The notes beneath the pieces were generated by a model. That model was given only the letters and a program-made list of their open reading frames with translations, ran no database searches and had not been told where the DNA came from. Positions 48,689 through 60,456 of a stretch of DNA of 64,000 nt are shown piece after piece. The DNA lies in assembly GCA_029953675.1 (NCBI GenBank), contig JAMWBK010000013.1, positions 62,001-126,000 on the forward strand. Reading direction: 5' to 3'. Positions within the stretch are counted from its first letter, which is position 1; every line of letters begins with the position of its first letter. Position numbers and translations under genes: made by a program. Source of the stretch: Rhodosorus marinus. Its lineage: Eukaryota; Rhodophyta; Stylonematophyceae; Stylonematales; Stylonemataceae.

Positions 48689-50703
48689 ATGATTCGCAGG
48701 GCGGGTTCGTTGGGCTTGATGAGATCCTTATCTGCAGGGAGAGGAGGTGTTGAATATGGAGGTATTCCGAGTCGTTTTTTGGCAACTGGAAACGACGGGA
48801 AGAAGAGCAAGGAAGTGAGCGACGAAGTAAAGGCATCGGATGGGAAGAAGAACAAGGAAGTGAGCGAAGAAGTGAAGGCGTCGGATGGAAGGAAGAACAA
48901 GAAGGCGGATGAAGACGCTGTCAAGACGGTTGCCAAGGATGGAGAAGGGGAAGGTAAGGATGCGCCTGAGAAGGAGAGCAAGATCGCGAAATTATTTGAG
49001 AACATGAAGTATGGAAGTATGAAGGATCCGCAGCCGGTGGTATCTGGAGGTGAGGGGAAGAAGGAGAAGGATCCCAAGATTGGGAAGATCTCCCAGAGCA
49101 AGATTGCAGAGATCTTGGAAAACGTGAAGAAAAATGTCAGGCTTAGTGAAGCTCGGGCTAAGGAGGCCGCTGAGGAGCGACGAGCGGCACGGGAAAGGGC
49201 TACTGGCGGTGAAGGAGGGGCTGCGCAGGACGGAGGAGAAGACGAAAAGGATACCAAGGCCGATTCGACGCAATCTGAACTGGCAGCATGGTCTGAGGCA
49301 CTTTTTGGACATAGAAAGACCTCGGACGTCTCGTCAAGTCCAGATTCACTGGTTTCGTTCAATCAAGGTTACACCAAAGAAGACAGGCCGAATCCCGATC
49401 ATCCCATGTTCAACGACATATACACATCGTACGTCTTTCCTTAGCAAGCGCTTCAAGCCCTCCGACTGCGGTGCCCAGACAACACGCTAACCAAGAATCC
49501 TCACGTGCCTCAGCGATATCAATCCGGACGAACTGGACCAGATGATGACCGTCTACGACCTTCTTCACGACCACATCAAGGATATTACATCTGCGCATGC
49601 CTCGTTCAAGCCCATTCGATGTCCTCTCTTCGATGAACTCGATGTAAGTTTTTCCAGAGCTTCTGCTACAAAACCTCCGACCCCCCCCCCCCCGGGCCAC
49701 TGGGCAAACTCGGAGATCAAAAAAAAAGGTTGGCTATCCCACTGCCTGCCGCCGTCCGCAGCTAAAAAGGAGACAACTTGTGGAAACTTTTTGATACGTC
49801 TAGTTCCCGGTGAGCAGACTGCCGAGACTTCCGCCGGAAATCCTGGACGCGTACAAGAAGGAATTCCCAGTCGAGAAGATCGAGGAAGCTCCGATTCTTG
49901 GCTCAAAGCTAAGGGCGAAGGAAAAGTCCAGTAGGGTGAGTTGTAACGACGATTTTCTGAACGCTTGTTGGGCTTGCAGGGTTTGGTTTTGAAATACTGA
50001 ACAAGTTTCTATTGATTGGGTTTCCCGTTCTGCATCGCTAGCTTCCTGGAGATCAGGAATCATGGACCAAGGTGGACGGCTTGGCACCCGACGAAGAAAA
50101 CAAGAACAGAATAGCGAGGAGGACTGCCAGAGATGACAAACCGACCAGAATGCAGAACAACCCGTTGATGAACCCCAGCAACGTGCCTAAGATTCCCCCT
50201 CCATGCCGACTGACAGCTATCGCGAGGCCTGGGAGGTTGGATATCGACTATCGTCAAGGTATTCGAGCGCAGCGCAACCCTTCAGCTCAACATATGGGAT
50301 CGCGTTTTAACTGAGTGAGCTTCGATTCCGCCTCTTCCTTGCTCCCAGCTGCGGTTCTGGACGAGTTCCTCCAGCCCTCTGGAAGAATAGCGCCTGCAAT
50401 CACGACCCACCTTCACGTTCGTCAGCACTACCGAATGTCCAAGAAGGTACGTCAGATGGGCTACCATATTGTCTCCAGCTCGACGGTTCGGATTGGAGTA
50501 ATTCTAACCGCGGTCGCCGCTTTGAACAGGTTAAAGTGGCTAGAGAAATGAGACTTCTCGACATTAGGTCCAAGGCTCCGATCCCTCCAGAGCACGATCT
50601 GGCGTCTATGATGTTGCTGAGGGAAGTACTTGACGAGATCCACCAGGAGAAGGAAGTGATTAAGAACAAGGCGAAGAAGCACACCGCGGCGGGGAAGAAG
50701 TGA
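48689..50703 (+). CDS. Mitochondrial ribosomal protein bS18m with long N-terminal extension, 496 residues
   Basis: Six exons: 48689-49428, 49514-49643, 49804-49935, 50042-50258, 50349-50446 and 50530-50703. The N-terminus MIRRAGSLGLMRSLSAGRGG is an arginine-rich mitochondrial presequence. A charged stretch to about residue 200 contains imperfect repeats (EVSDEVKASDGKKNK, EVSEEVKASDGRKNK). The bS18 core lies near residues 400-450: LDIDYRQ, VLDEFLQPSGRIAPAITTHL, QHYRMSKKVKVAREMRLLDI. This matches DY, LxxFxxxxGKIxPRxxTxL and QxxLxxAIKxAR of bS18, an mRNA-platform protein of the small subunit. About 45 residues follow, with a Lys-rich end. Bacterial bS18 has about 75 residues, so most of this protein is extra. 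The middle (DINPDELDQMMTVYDLLHDH) has no known domain. Confidence 0.75.
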
Positions 50704-52264
50704 AAAACCTTCAGCGGGAGTGTTCTTTTCTCATTATTTTAGGTTCTTGTTCAGGTCGGAATGGACAGGCTCGTGGAGCGAGCGCAGGAGGGGGTCTGCG
50801 GAATCGCTGCCTCTCTGCAAGTTGCATATTTTGAATTGGAGGATGGAGTTTTTGCAGTTGCTTGCTAGTGAAGTACTGCTCGCCACCTCGGCAGATGAAT
50901 AAGCGAGACTAGTGTATAAACTGAGCTCGTATTCGCTTTAGAGAGCGTACACTAGCCCAACCCGTTCTGACCGGCCGCCCCATTTCCGGCCCAGCTACAT
51001 ACGGTAGGTGTCCTGCGCCGTAGTCGCTTCGTAGCTTTCCCCCGACACTAAGTGGGGAGCAGAGACCAGGCCGCAACCTCCCCGCAGCTTTTTTGTTAGC
51101 CCCGGCCAGCGATTCCGTCTCCAGACAGTCATTTCTTTAACTCTCTTTGGGGGTTAGCAACTAGCCTCTTGTATTTCCATCAACCCATTTCACTATGACG
51201 ACCACCCACCAAACCGAAAAATACCTCCGCGACTTCGCCGCAAAACCGAAACCTGAAAGAGCGGAAAACCCGTTAAATCATCGACAAATAAATTACTTGA
51301 TTACAAGCATCTCACGACCAATGGAAACCGTTCAAAACATATAATATTCAATTTATAAAAATCAAAAGCCAATGGAAGGGGCTTTTCTGATAGTCGGTTT
51401 GGTATTTCACCAATCGAAGTGTAATTATTGAAATGCACTAAATCCGGTCTCTTTTAAAACACAAAACAAGATCGAGAACATTGAAATCAGTTTAAATCAT
51501 ACCTCTTGCATTAATTTCGTTTTTCAAACACTAAACAAACGAGAGGTCCCCAACACCCTTTGCAAATTGTACAAAACTTCATCACATCATCCATGCCAGG
51601 GAGGCAGAAACCCCTTTGTCCAATTATTAATGCCTACTCAGTATATTCGGGTAAAAGCTACCAAATATTACTGATAAACAATTTCTCATCTACGGAAGGA
51701 CGCAACTGTAGCAACTTCCATTCGTGAATACTTTCAAGAAAAATCTAACTAATATCCCCTAAATAGCCATCGCTAATCCAATCATATACGTCAACATTAT
51801 GAATATCATATTATCATACGTTCATTGGTCCACCGCCTCCAACATATTATTCTCAGATCACATTTTCGCCCGCGATGCAATCCTGAGAGCTATTTTCTTT
51901 AGGACGCTTGTTATTCTTCCATTAGTTAAAAATCATGTCCAAAGACACTTGGCATTACATAATTCACCAACAACCTCGAGAAAAAATCCTTTCACGATGC
52001 CGTAGGGGGACGTGTGTCGCTCTATTATTGGAATATATTTACTTACGAGACACTTGTAGTAAAATAATTGATTATAAGTCAATCTATTTCATGATCGCTA
52101 CCAATAAAATCATATAATTCTTGTGAACCACGTAGGTTTTATGAAATTTTTGAGTCAGAGAATTTTCCGATCTCATCCTACTGGCCCTTATTTGAGGACG
52201 GAAATTTTTCCGTGTAAAAGAGACTTTTTTGGGGGGCAGATCGGCTCGGCGTCTGGTTTTGTAC
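50704..52264. other. Intergenic region; GC-rich island, then AT-rich
   Basis: 50940-51110 is GC-rich with several self-complementary words and ends in a T run (GCAGCTTTTTT); it could hold a structured RNA but matches no family I can name. 51290-52130 is AT-rich with no credible frame. Confidence 0.4.
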
Positions 52265-52450
52265 TATAAGAAGGTAACTCTTGGAATGGGGAAGAAGGCG
52301 GCAGGGGGACGGGGAGGAAACGTGTAGGGCAGGGGGAGGGGGAAAGCGGCCGTGTAGGTTATGAGTAGTTAAGTAGATGCGTTAACTAGTTGCTTTTCCG
52401 AATTTGTGGGTTGAATTTTTTTGGGAGGATTTTGAAGGGGAGAAGAAAGG
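52265..52450 (+). promoter_or_regulatory. TATA-like box and G-rich leader of the carrier gene
   Basis: CTATAAGAAGG (TATAAG at 52265) is followed by a G-rich sense strand (52285-52350) up to the ATG at 52451. Confidence 0.45.
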
Positions 52451-53745
52451 ATGGCGCTGGTGCAGAGGAAAGGGGAGCGGCATCTGAGGGACAACAAGCA
52501 GATGGCTGAGGTTGCTCAGGTGAGTTGGATGCGCCGATGGGCTTGGCAAATTTTCTTGAGCTGCTGCAAGCTGATATGGGCTTTTTTTTCTTTCTTGCTT
52601 TATTTGTTAGGGGATTGCTGGGTCATCGACCTTGTCGTTTACGCAGAAGATGATAGCTGGAGCCAGTGCTAGAGGAATTGCGCAGACGGTTCTTCATCCT
52701 ATTGACGTGATGAGGACTAGGCTTCAGGCGAAGGGGATCACCAGCACTCTGACCCTCGAGACGTTTTTGAAAGGGGTAGTTCCTCAGGTTGTACTGGCCC
52801 TCCCCGCCGGCGCGGTTCAGTTCGTTGCTTTTGAGTACTGCAAGGAGAAGCTGAGAGACTTGTTTCCGGCTGAAAATCTGCAGGCGGCGAGGGATCTCGT
52901 AGCAGGTGCAGGAGGTGCACTGGCAGCATCAGTCGTTCGAGTCCCACAGGAGGTTCTGAAGCAGAGGATCCAGGCCGATATCTATCCCAATATCATGACG
53001 GCCTTGCCGACTCTGTTCCGTCAGGACGGACCGATGGGCTTGTACACCGGCTACACCGCTACGATCTCACGTGACGTGCCATGGAACGCCCTATCGTTCC
53101 TGTTCCACGCCCAATTCAAGCGCCTCTTCGCCCGGTTCCAGGGCAGAACTCCAAACAACGACGAGAACCTCGCCCTTGCCAGCTTTTCAGGAAGCATGGC
53201 CGCAGTTATCATGACACCAGTCGACGTGGTGAAGACGAGGTAAGGCAGCGTTTTCTCGCCGCTGCTCCGGATCTACGATCTTAGTGCGAACTCCACTTCA
53301 ACGCTTTTCCCAGGCTCATGACTCAAAAGGCCGGGGAAACGGCTTACAAGGGAATCGTCGGAACCTTCTCGAAGATCATCGCAGAGGAGGGAGCGGGTGC
53401 GCTTTTCAAGGGACTGGTTCCTAGAATCCTCTTCCTTGCACCGCTCGCGGGTATCACGCTCAGTGTTTATGAAGCGATAACCAGAGTTATGCTGAAGAAA
53501 AACGGTGCCCAGGTATGTCTAGGAACGAAAAGGCCCGGCTGCAGGTATCCCGATGCCAACCACACCCGTTCTTCCTTCCTCTGGACGTACAGGTTGCTTA
53601 CGGAGTATCCGTACCAAGAACTGGGAGAGCCTCATCTCTATTAAGTCCAGTCCAAGTGGCCATCGATGAACCTGCAACACTACCAAATCTGGGAAGGAAC
53701 AGCCCCGCCAGAACTCTCGCTGCGAGGACGATGAATGTGGCGTGA
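52451..53745 (+). CDS. Mitochondrial carrier, S-adenosylmethionine carrier-like, 349 residues
   Basis: Exons 52451-52519, 52611-53239, 53314-53512 and 53593-53745. The three signature motifs Px(D/E)xx(K/R) of the SLC25 family occur at regular spacing: HPIDVMRTRLQA, VPQEVLKQRIQA and TPVDVVKTRLMT. Each is preceded by a helix starting with small residues (KMIAGASARGIAQT, DLVAGAGGALAASVV, ASFSGSMAAVIM), and the second half of each repeat has the Gly-rich pattern (LFKGLVPRI). Six membrane helices follow. The second motif, V-P-x-E-V-x-K-Q-R-x-Q, is typical of S-adenosylmethionine carriers (SLC25A26/Pet8), so SAM import is the best guess; orphan carriers cannot be excluded. After the usual end near NGAQ a fourth exon adds about 50 polar residues without a domain. 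Confidence 0.85.
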
Positions 53746-55330
53746 GAATTCAATCGAAGAAGAAGAAGAAAAAGGCACAACACTCGTGTAGCGGAACAAC
53801 CTTGATGGAACGGGGCAGACAGAGAAAGAGGGAGAGGGAGAGGGAGAGGGAGATGCATACCCGATGAAAGAGGGGTTCCAACCAACAACGCGAGTTTTTT
53901 TTGTAACTAGTCGCCTGCGCTAATCCAACTTTTGTTTAACAAGAGAGAGAAAACTATCATTCCAAAAGAAAAAGGATGGGAAGGAAGACATTCAAAAATG
54001 ACCAGAGGCGTCTGAACGGGATAGGATGAGAACGGAAGGTTTGGGCGCCGTAAAGGGTAAAGGCTTTCTAGGCTGCTTTTTTGTTTGGAACAAGAACTGA
54101 GTGAAACATTAAAAAGGCATTGAAGATTTTAACAAGTTGTTTAGATGAAATATGATCGGGAGACCTCAGCATAGAGCGATTGACCACTCAAAGGATCTTT
54201 TTTTTCGGACACTGGAGGAGTTGGCGCAACCCAATCGGCCAAAGATGACGTCGGATAATGGCAACCACCAGAGAACTCGGTTCCGTATATGGTGGCTCCT
54301 ATATCACTGATGAGTTTCTGTGCTCGACGTGCTTGACGAACGTTGCTATTCGGATTGTGAGAAGCTGCTGTGGAAGAGTGGATGGGAAACCCCATTCGTC
54401 CTGGTACCGTCTTGAAATGGTTGAATCCATCCAGGGCCAGCTGTACTGAGCCGAATGCGCACATGCTGAATCCAGCCAGATTATCGTGAGATGGTGAGCT
54501 TGGCACTGAACGAGAGGTGAAACTCAGCAATACTCATGAGTGCAAGGTAATGCATTTCGCGTAAGAGGTCCCCATTCTCCCTGACGGCCTCTGCATGAGC
54601 CAGACGAATGCTTTTTACCACTCCCCTAGTTGATTCCCCCATAGTACGGTCGCATGGTAAACGTCATGGAGCTACTGGACTTCAGTGCTGGATTCTATGA
54701 CCATTCTACTGTGACCCTACGCAACCAAAACTAAGTTCCGTACATCACCACAACCTTCCTCGTAACCACGCTCCCTAGCTCATGGATCAAACCCCTCGGG
54801 GATTGGAACTGTTCGAGGTCCATAATACATAGGCTAAGGGGTGATATTGTCAGTTACCACCAGACGACCTGAGTATTATCTCGCACAAGTTCGGAGAGAG
54901 CCAAGGTCTGCGAACGCTCTGTCCCTGTAGTACCCAACGAACACGATTAAAAGGTTATTGCTCCGAGGGCCTGGCATCAGGAGGAGGGCGGTGAGGTCTT
55001 TCACGTCCATGGGTCATATATTTTCTTTTTTGCTTGGAACCTGGCCTCAATATCAATTGTCGTTTACGACAGACAAACTGTCTCATATGTTCTAAGTTTC
55101 TGTGGGAAGGAAAAAGGGTAGGAAAAAAAAGGCAGAAAAACTACTGAACAAAATGGGGTCGTGAAACAATTGGATAAAACCACTTCTGAATTTTCGGCGT
55201 AAGGCGTAAGGAGAGCTATTAACCTTTGCACTAGCACCTCCAGTTCACCATTGTCCGGGCTCAACGTGGAAGCATCTTTCCGAAAGTCGTCGCGCTATGT
55301 AGTACCTCGATCACAACAAATTTTCTTTTC
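53746..55330. other. Intergenic region with one unassigned open frame
   Basis: A minus frame of 129 codons (54530-54141) reads plausibly (KLISDIGATIYGTEFSGG, ADWVAPTPPVSEKKD) but has no ATG of its own, no family I know and no clear partner exon. (GA)n-rich DNA occurs at 53815-53855. The rest shows nothing. Confidence 0.4.
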
Positions 55331-55336
55331 TGCTTT

Positions 55337-56545
55337 CTATGCAGCCTGGTGGCGGGCATCGCCCGCCCATTTCTGTACCAGGCTGTCCATTTCGATACCA
55401 ACCATTGCAGATCCAAGATTCTTCGACACCTCCGCGAGGACCTTTCCATCCTTATAGTGGGTGACCGACTTGACGATCGCCTCCGCCCTTTTCTTAGGGT
55501 TCTCAGACTTGAAAATTCCGCTGCCCACGAAGACACCGTCCATGCCCAACTGCATCATTAGGGCGGCATCTGCAGGAGTAGCGACACCACCTGCGGCGAA
55601 CTGGACCACGGGCAAGCGCCCCAGGTCGCGCGTTTGCTTGACCAACGCAAACGGTGCGCCGATGGTTTTCGCATAGTTGTAAAGCTCATCCTCATCCATG
55701 CCCTTGAGCTTACGGATTTCACCGTTCACCTGAGCAAATTTTATAGAGAGCACCAGATGATGGTCAGCGAATTTGTCGCATCACTCATCGCAAAGTGCCA
55801 GGCCAGCGCTGCTGGACCTCGGCAGCCATGTGAACAGCATACGGAGCTCTACTTTAGATGCTGGGAGAACACGTACCGAACGAGCATGCCGAACCGCTTC
55901 CACAATGTTTCCCGTTCCAGCTTCACCCTTTGTACGGATGAAGGCAGCACCTTCGTTAATCCTTCGGAGTGCCTCGCCCAAGTTTCGGCACCCACAGACA
56001 AACGGCACGGAGTAGTTGTGCTTGTTAATGTGGTGTACCTCATCCGCAGGTGTGAGGACCTCAGATTCGTCAATGTAGTCGACGCCAATAGCCTCCAGGA
56101 TCTGCGCCTCGACAAAGTGTCCGATACGAGCCTTGGCCATCACAGGAATGGACACTGCCGCCTTGATTCCTTCGATCATCTCGGGATCCGACATCCGGGC
56201 AACCTCTCCATTCTTCCGAATATCAGCCGGAATTCGCTCCAATGCCATGACTATCCAAAAAAACAATGTCAAAGCGAACGCAAAGATTAAAAACCTGTGG
56301 TACGCCCAACCGAGCAACTCAGAGATATTGCTAGACCAGATCAGACGCTCACCTGCACAAGCACCAGCCTCCTCAGCGATCTTAGCCTGCTCAGGAGTGA
56401 CCACATCCATAATCACTCCGCCCTTCAACATCTGAGCGAGTCCAACCTTCACCGCCCACGTCCCCGTCCCCGTCTCCCCGCCATTCACCGCAGACTCCGT
56501 CTTGGCAAACGTCGTCCCGTCCAAAACTTTCGCGTGCCCATTCAT
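55337..56545 (-). CDS. PDX1: Pyridoxal 5'-phosphate synthase, PdxS/PDX1 subunit, 319 residues
   Basis: Exons 56545-56353, 56250-55877 and 55729-55337; introns of 102 and 147 bases. The product is a complete PdxS barrel: [20 protein letters not shown] with the Asp and the following [39 protein letters not shown] with the lysine that holds ribose 5-phosphate, [14 protein letters not shown], then [37 protein letters not shown], and [20 protein letters not shown] with [14 protein letters not shown]. With a PdxT glutaminase it makes vitamin B6 from ribose 5-phosphate, glyceraldehyde 3-phosphate and ammonia in the cytosol. Its N-terminus has about 15 residues more than bacterial forms, as in plants and fungi. 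The in-frame region before the ATG is leader. TATA box at 56700-56708. Confidence 0.95.
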
Positions 56546-56710
56546 AATTACAGAAAAACGAAACCAAGCAACAACAAACAAAATCCTCCCCAAGCAAAAA
56601 GAATCCACTTCTACCTTCCCTGCCGCCCTGCCTCACTCTCCACCTCCCTCTCTCACCCACCAAAACCCCCGAAACCAGGAAAAGCCGAAAAATTCCTCTC
56701 TTTATATACT
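56546..56710 (-). promoter_or_regulatory. TATA box and G-rich leader of PDX1
   Basis: The minus strand reads GAGTATATAAAGAGAGG (TATA at 56700-56708), then about 100 bases rich in G on the sense strand, to the ATG at 56545. Confidence 0.6.
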
Positions 56711-57390
56711 CTCGCAAATCGCGTCCTACGTCATATCCACCGCGACCAGAATTAATCAAATAATTTCAACCATTTTTACTTTCACAGAAAACCAAAAACA
56801 ATTTCCAGTCCAAAAATCGTCATCCATTGTTACAACAAACGAGCGTTTCCTATCAACACGTTGAAAGGGATAATTTGATTCAAATTACTTCCCCCCTTCG
56901 ATTGTAGCCGAGTAGATGTCTATATAATGTTTAATAAATCTTATTTTATGTACTTTTAATTTTAGTTGAAGTTTTAAGGGGTAGAATTTTTCGGACGTTG
57001 TAGCCTGGCCCGGATTAAGCGATTATATGGCCGATGTTACCGACGATGGAACAGATTTTATTTGCGAATTATTTTAAAGAAATGTAGAATGGAAAAATTC
57101 CCATATTGGCCGTTTTTTCAACGTCGGGTGTTTTTTCCGACATGGAGGATGAAGCGGAAAAAAAAAAAAAAAAGGAGACCTGTGATGGTCTTTAACGATG
57201 AAAAGGTCGTAAAAACGATGAACGCGCGTAAAGACGATGAAAAGGCGTCCAGATGAACTGACGTTGGTTGGGGAGGTTTTTAAACTGGCGATGACGGGCC
57301 GCTCTGGCAAACAAGGTGAAAGCAGCGGTTTATAGAGGGCTACAGTGTCAAAGATAGTTCCGTAGGGGTTGAGATCGAGCGCCGCCCTCG
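56711..57390. other. AT-rich intergenic region
   Basis: No gene. An A run of about 17 at 57160 is followed by TGATGGTCTTTAACGATG-like words (GATGAAAAGG recurs at 57199 and 57237). Confidence 0.4.
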
Positions 57391-57392
57391 AG

Positions 57393-57760
57393 GAAAGTCA
57401 AAAAAAGCAGCATTGAAGAGGTCCCACGGATGAACAGCAAGGAGAGCTGGTCTGGTCGCTAACGGAACAGTTCGCGGGAAACCAACTAGGGCCTCCCGAA
57501 TCCATGAAAGCTGAAGCAGTCAACAACCCAGGGTACCAGGCGCTGAGCCACGGAGCAGAATGCTCGAGTATCCCTGTAAGGAGTGGAGATCGCCCACCCG
57601 GGTCCTTGGCTTCTTTCCGACGTCTCATAATAGATGTAGCTGCTTCGCCCTCTACTGCGCTCTTCCGCAATTCATAGAGCTCTACTAGCGTTGGCGTTGA
57701 TAACAGCATCGTCATCAGTAGCAGCTCCGCCATCTTCACCGAAAGCAGTATGTGAGGCAT
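57393..57760 (-). pseudogene. NLR-A-like fragment inside the gene-rich half
   Basis: The minus strand reads ELRKSAVEGEAATSIMRRRK followed by EAKDPGGRSPLL, matching AAGERRGSAATSMRRRKEIK of NLR-A. Later blocks (AFMDSGGPSWFPANC) match FGFMDSVGSRWLREL only after a frameshift. It is old and truncated at both ends. Confidence 0.65.
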
Positions 57761-58675
57761 TAAAACGATCGCAAACCAAACTGTGGACCAACAATATAAA
57801 CTGTAAATATTACCATATAAACTATAGCTAACTTATTCATGAAGAGCATACACTGGGTAAAACTCTTCCTACCCTGCCTTAGACTTGCTTTATTTCTACG
57901 TCTAAATTATTTCCTGATGTCCAGGCCACTTTTCTCCATTTACTCCCCCCCCTCACGCATGCTGAGTCTTCCAGGGCAGGTTCTTACCCCTACAATCAAA
58001 TGCACAATAGGCTATATTATATAAATTAATAAACATATGAACTAAAAACCAATATGCCCTTTGGATTAAGCTTATCGTTAAAACTTCGACCCTATCGTAG
58101 ATGATATATCATTATTGAACACGTGGAGAAACTTAATTGGACTATACGCAACTTGTTCTTTTTATTACAAATAAATGTAAATGTACTGCATCTCAGAGTG
58201 ATCCATACAGATGAAACTAATATATCTTGGATTTATCTGAGATATCCACTATTATCTAAGATATTTGGATGTAAACGTCACTTGTATATCTAGAGAAATG
58301 GTATTTGACTTGCCGAGCGGCAAAGGTTAACTCTGGATTGCGATCGCATTCCTCACGTTCGATGGCGCTGTGGCTGAGGTGCGAGCTTTTCTCAGCTTCG
58401 TCGTCGGGAGGGGATGAGCAATCTCCCAACGTTGAATCGTGTATAACAGGCTGGAAAGAAGCGTGGTACGCTGTTGAGTGCAAGTCACTTGTTCAAAGAC
58501 TTGGATCTCAGGCCGGTCGCCGTGGACCCTGAGGCTCGACTTGGAGCCCACCCATAAGTCTTTGGGGAAGAGATGTGACCCCTCGTTCCTGGTGCAGGGT
58601 GGTTAGCATCCGGTTTATCAGTACTCATTGATGCAGCTGCACGACTTTGTTTTTATGTACCGACGTATTTGATGA
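57761..58675. other. Intergenic region, AT-rich to 58290
   Basis: Open frames at 58305-58532 (plus) and 58256-58551 (minus) overlap, with no domain. Nothing else is recognised. Confidence 0.35.
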
Positions 58676-59834
58676 TCATCCCTTTGAATAGACCTGTAGA
58701 AATCTCTGCAGCCCAGCGAACATACCCGCAATTCCTTCTCCCGCGGATTTTGCCTTCGGCTCGGAGTTATCATACATCTCCTCCAGCTCTTCGTAGCCAG
58801 GTTTAGTAGACAACGTGTCAAGGAGCCTTGATCGCGAAGAGAAGAGAGAAGAACAGTGCTAAGCAATGCGCGCTGCTTTGCGTGGGACCGTCGGAATCGG
58901 TACCTGAATCCTCCTTCAGCCTCTGCATCCTCCTTCCAGACAGTCCATTTTGAAGGATAGCATCGATAAACCGCACCCTAAGAACGGCAGCGTCAATGAG
59001 CGATTCGAGGTGGTCTGGGGGAGATCTGGGAGGGATCGAGCGTACCCATGGTAAAGTTTTGAGATAGAAGATCGTCTCGAAGGGTTTAAGAACCCGCTCC
59101 CGAAGTTCTCTGGCAGTTAGGCTCATTCCTGTCACGCCCATATCGACTAGGTCGGGGTTGAACATGATGACTGGCTTGGCGGATTCGAGGAATAGCGGAG
59201 AAATGCGGTCAATGAATTCACCCATTGAGGAGCTTTCTATGGCGCCCGGCGCTGCTAGAATGACTGCGTCGATACTGTCATCTACCCTGTTCCTCTGGAA
59301 GTTCTCATACTGCGCATCTGGGAGATCAGTCCAGTCGCGCTCCTGGATCGCATGGCCGCAAAAAGATTAGTTCAGAAGCCTCTCGCTAGAAACAGGCTGT
59401 AATGCAAAACGTACAGATAAAGCAGCAGTACCGGCGTCGGGGAACACGATCGCTAGCCCTTTCCCAGTACCAAACGTCGCTTCCGCAAACTCCTTCAACA
59501 ATGGCAAAGTGTTCCTCAAATTCGTATACGTCTCATCCCCCAGAGACAGGTCCACTTCGATAATGATCCTCCTATACCCTTGCTCATACGCAGAATCAAA
59601 TGCTCCCTTCGCCTGGACCATCGAATCCTGCATCGAATCCGGCAACGAAACTCCACCCGATCCCGCAGAACCCACCACAGCCTTCGCCGATTCCACCTCC
59701 TCCACAGACGCCGGATCCTCGCACATCATCCTCATCCCATATGCACCCACGTTCCTCGTACGACAGACCCCACCTCTGCTCCCCCTCAACGATCCAACCC
59801 GCCCACATCTCCCAATACTTCCAACAAACCCCAT
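58676..59834 (-). CDS. DUF1995 family protein (LPA3-like), plastid-type, 313 residues
   Basis: Exons 59834-59415, 59342-59046, 58977-58904 and 58826-58676. The first ATG in the open stretch gives MGFVGSIGRCGRVGSLRGSR, a basic, Ser/Gly-rich and acid-free leader like a plastid transit peptide. The mature part has GYRRIIIEVDLSLGDETY and GKGLAIVFPDAGTAALS. Further on are PVIMFNPDLVDMG, FETIFYLKTLPWGAVYRCYP, SKWTVWKEDAEAEGGFR and TLSTKPGYEELEEMY. DUF1995 proteins share the R-I-I-EV-D, FNP, YPxxWxVW and RPxxEEL blocks. In Arabidopsis LPA3 of this family helps photosystem II assembly with LPA2 and Alb3; others are unstudied. The assignment to LPA3 rather than a paralogue is not certain. Confidence 0.85.
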
Positions 59835-60456
59835 CCTTCCTCCCAGCCCAGTCCCCCCCCTCTCAAGGTCTATCTCACTATTCAAAAGGTCCGTAACCCA
59901 GTGAGTCACACTCTAAGTAAGCTCTCCAGAACCGATTTCAGGCCCAGACTCAGACCAAAAGATACCTCTAGCGCTCCTCCACCTCTTCCGGGAATAGTCC
60001 ATCCTCTTCACCAACTGCTTAATAAAAGCTCTCCCCTCGAAATCCTCAACAAAACGGATCAAGAACGAAATTCTCATAAGCGTCATATATGTATTTCAAT
60101 CTTTATTATAATATTGACTATTCTACTATTTCTGAATAATATGTTTTATTATATTCAATCTTTATAAATGACTGAACGGTGGATGACAGGTAAATATGTT
60201 TTCTCCCGGGATATATATAAGCGTCATATCTATATTCAATCTACTTTAGAATTTAGATTGATTTATTTGATTTATTTAAAATAAATATGTAGTTTTAGAT
60301 TTTGTTAATGATTGAATTATGGTGACAGGTATTGGTTGAGTGGATCGTTTCGAGAGAAGGGGCGGGGGATGGGGGGGAGTGGAGAGATTAAGGTGGAGGG
60401 GGGAGCTGGGTGGCGAAGGGGTAAACGGAGGTGGAGAAGTGGGAGGATGAGGAAAG
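59835..60456 (+). promoter_or_regulatory. Divergent promoter region; TATA and G-rich leader of the methyltransferase gene
   Basis: CGGGATATATATAAGCGTC (TATA at about 60212-60221) faces right; G-rich sense DNA (60355-60450) follows up to the ATG at 60457. A similar GCGTCATAT word occurs at 60081 and 60221. No TATA is clear for the left-facing DUF1995 gene. Confidence 0.45.

Noticed and set aside
48643-49362. 239-codon minus-strand open frame
   Set aside because: Antisense shadow of the Lys/Glu-rich first exon of the bS18m gene. Ser/Leu/Phe composition is the expected complement.
54141-54530. 129-codon minus-strand frame as a gene
   Set aside because: No ATG start, no matching upstream exon with good splice sites found and no family recognised. 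Kept only as a remark on the intergenic region.
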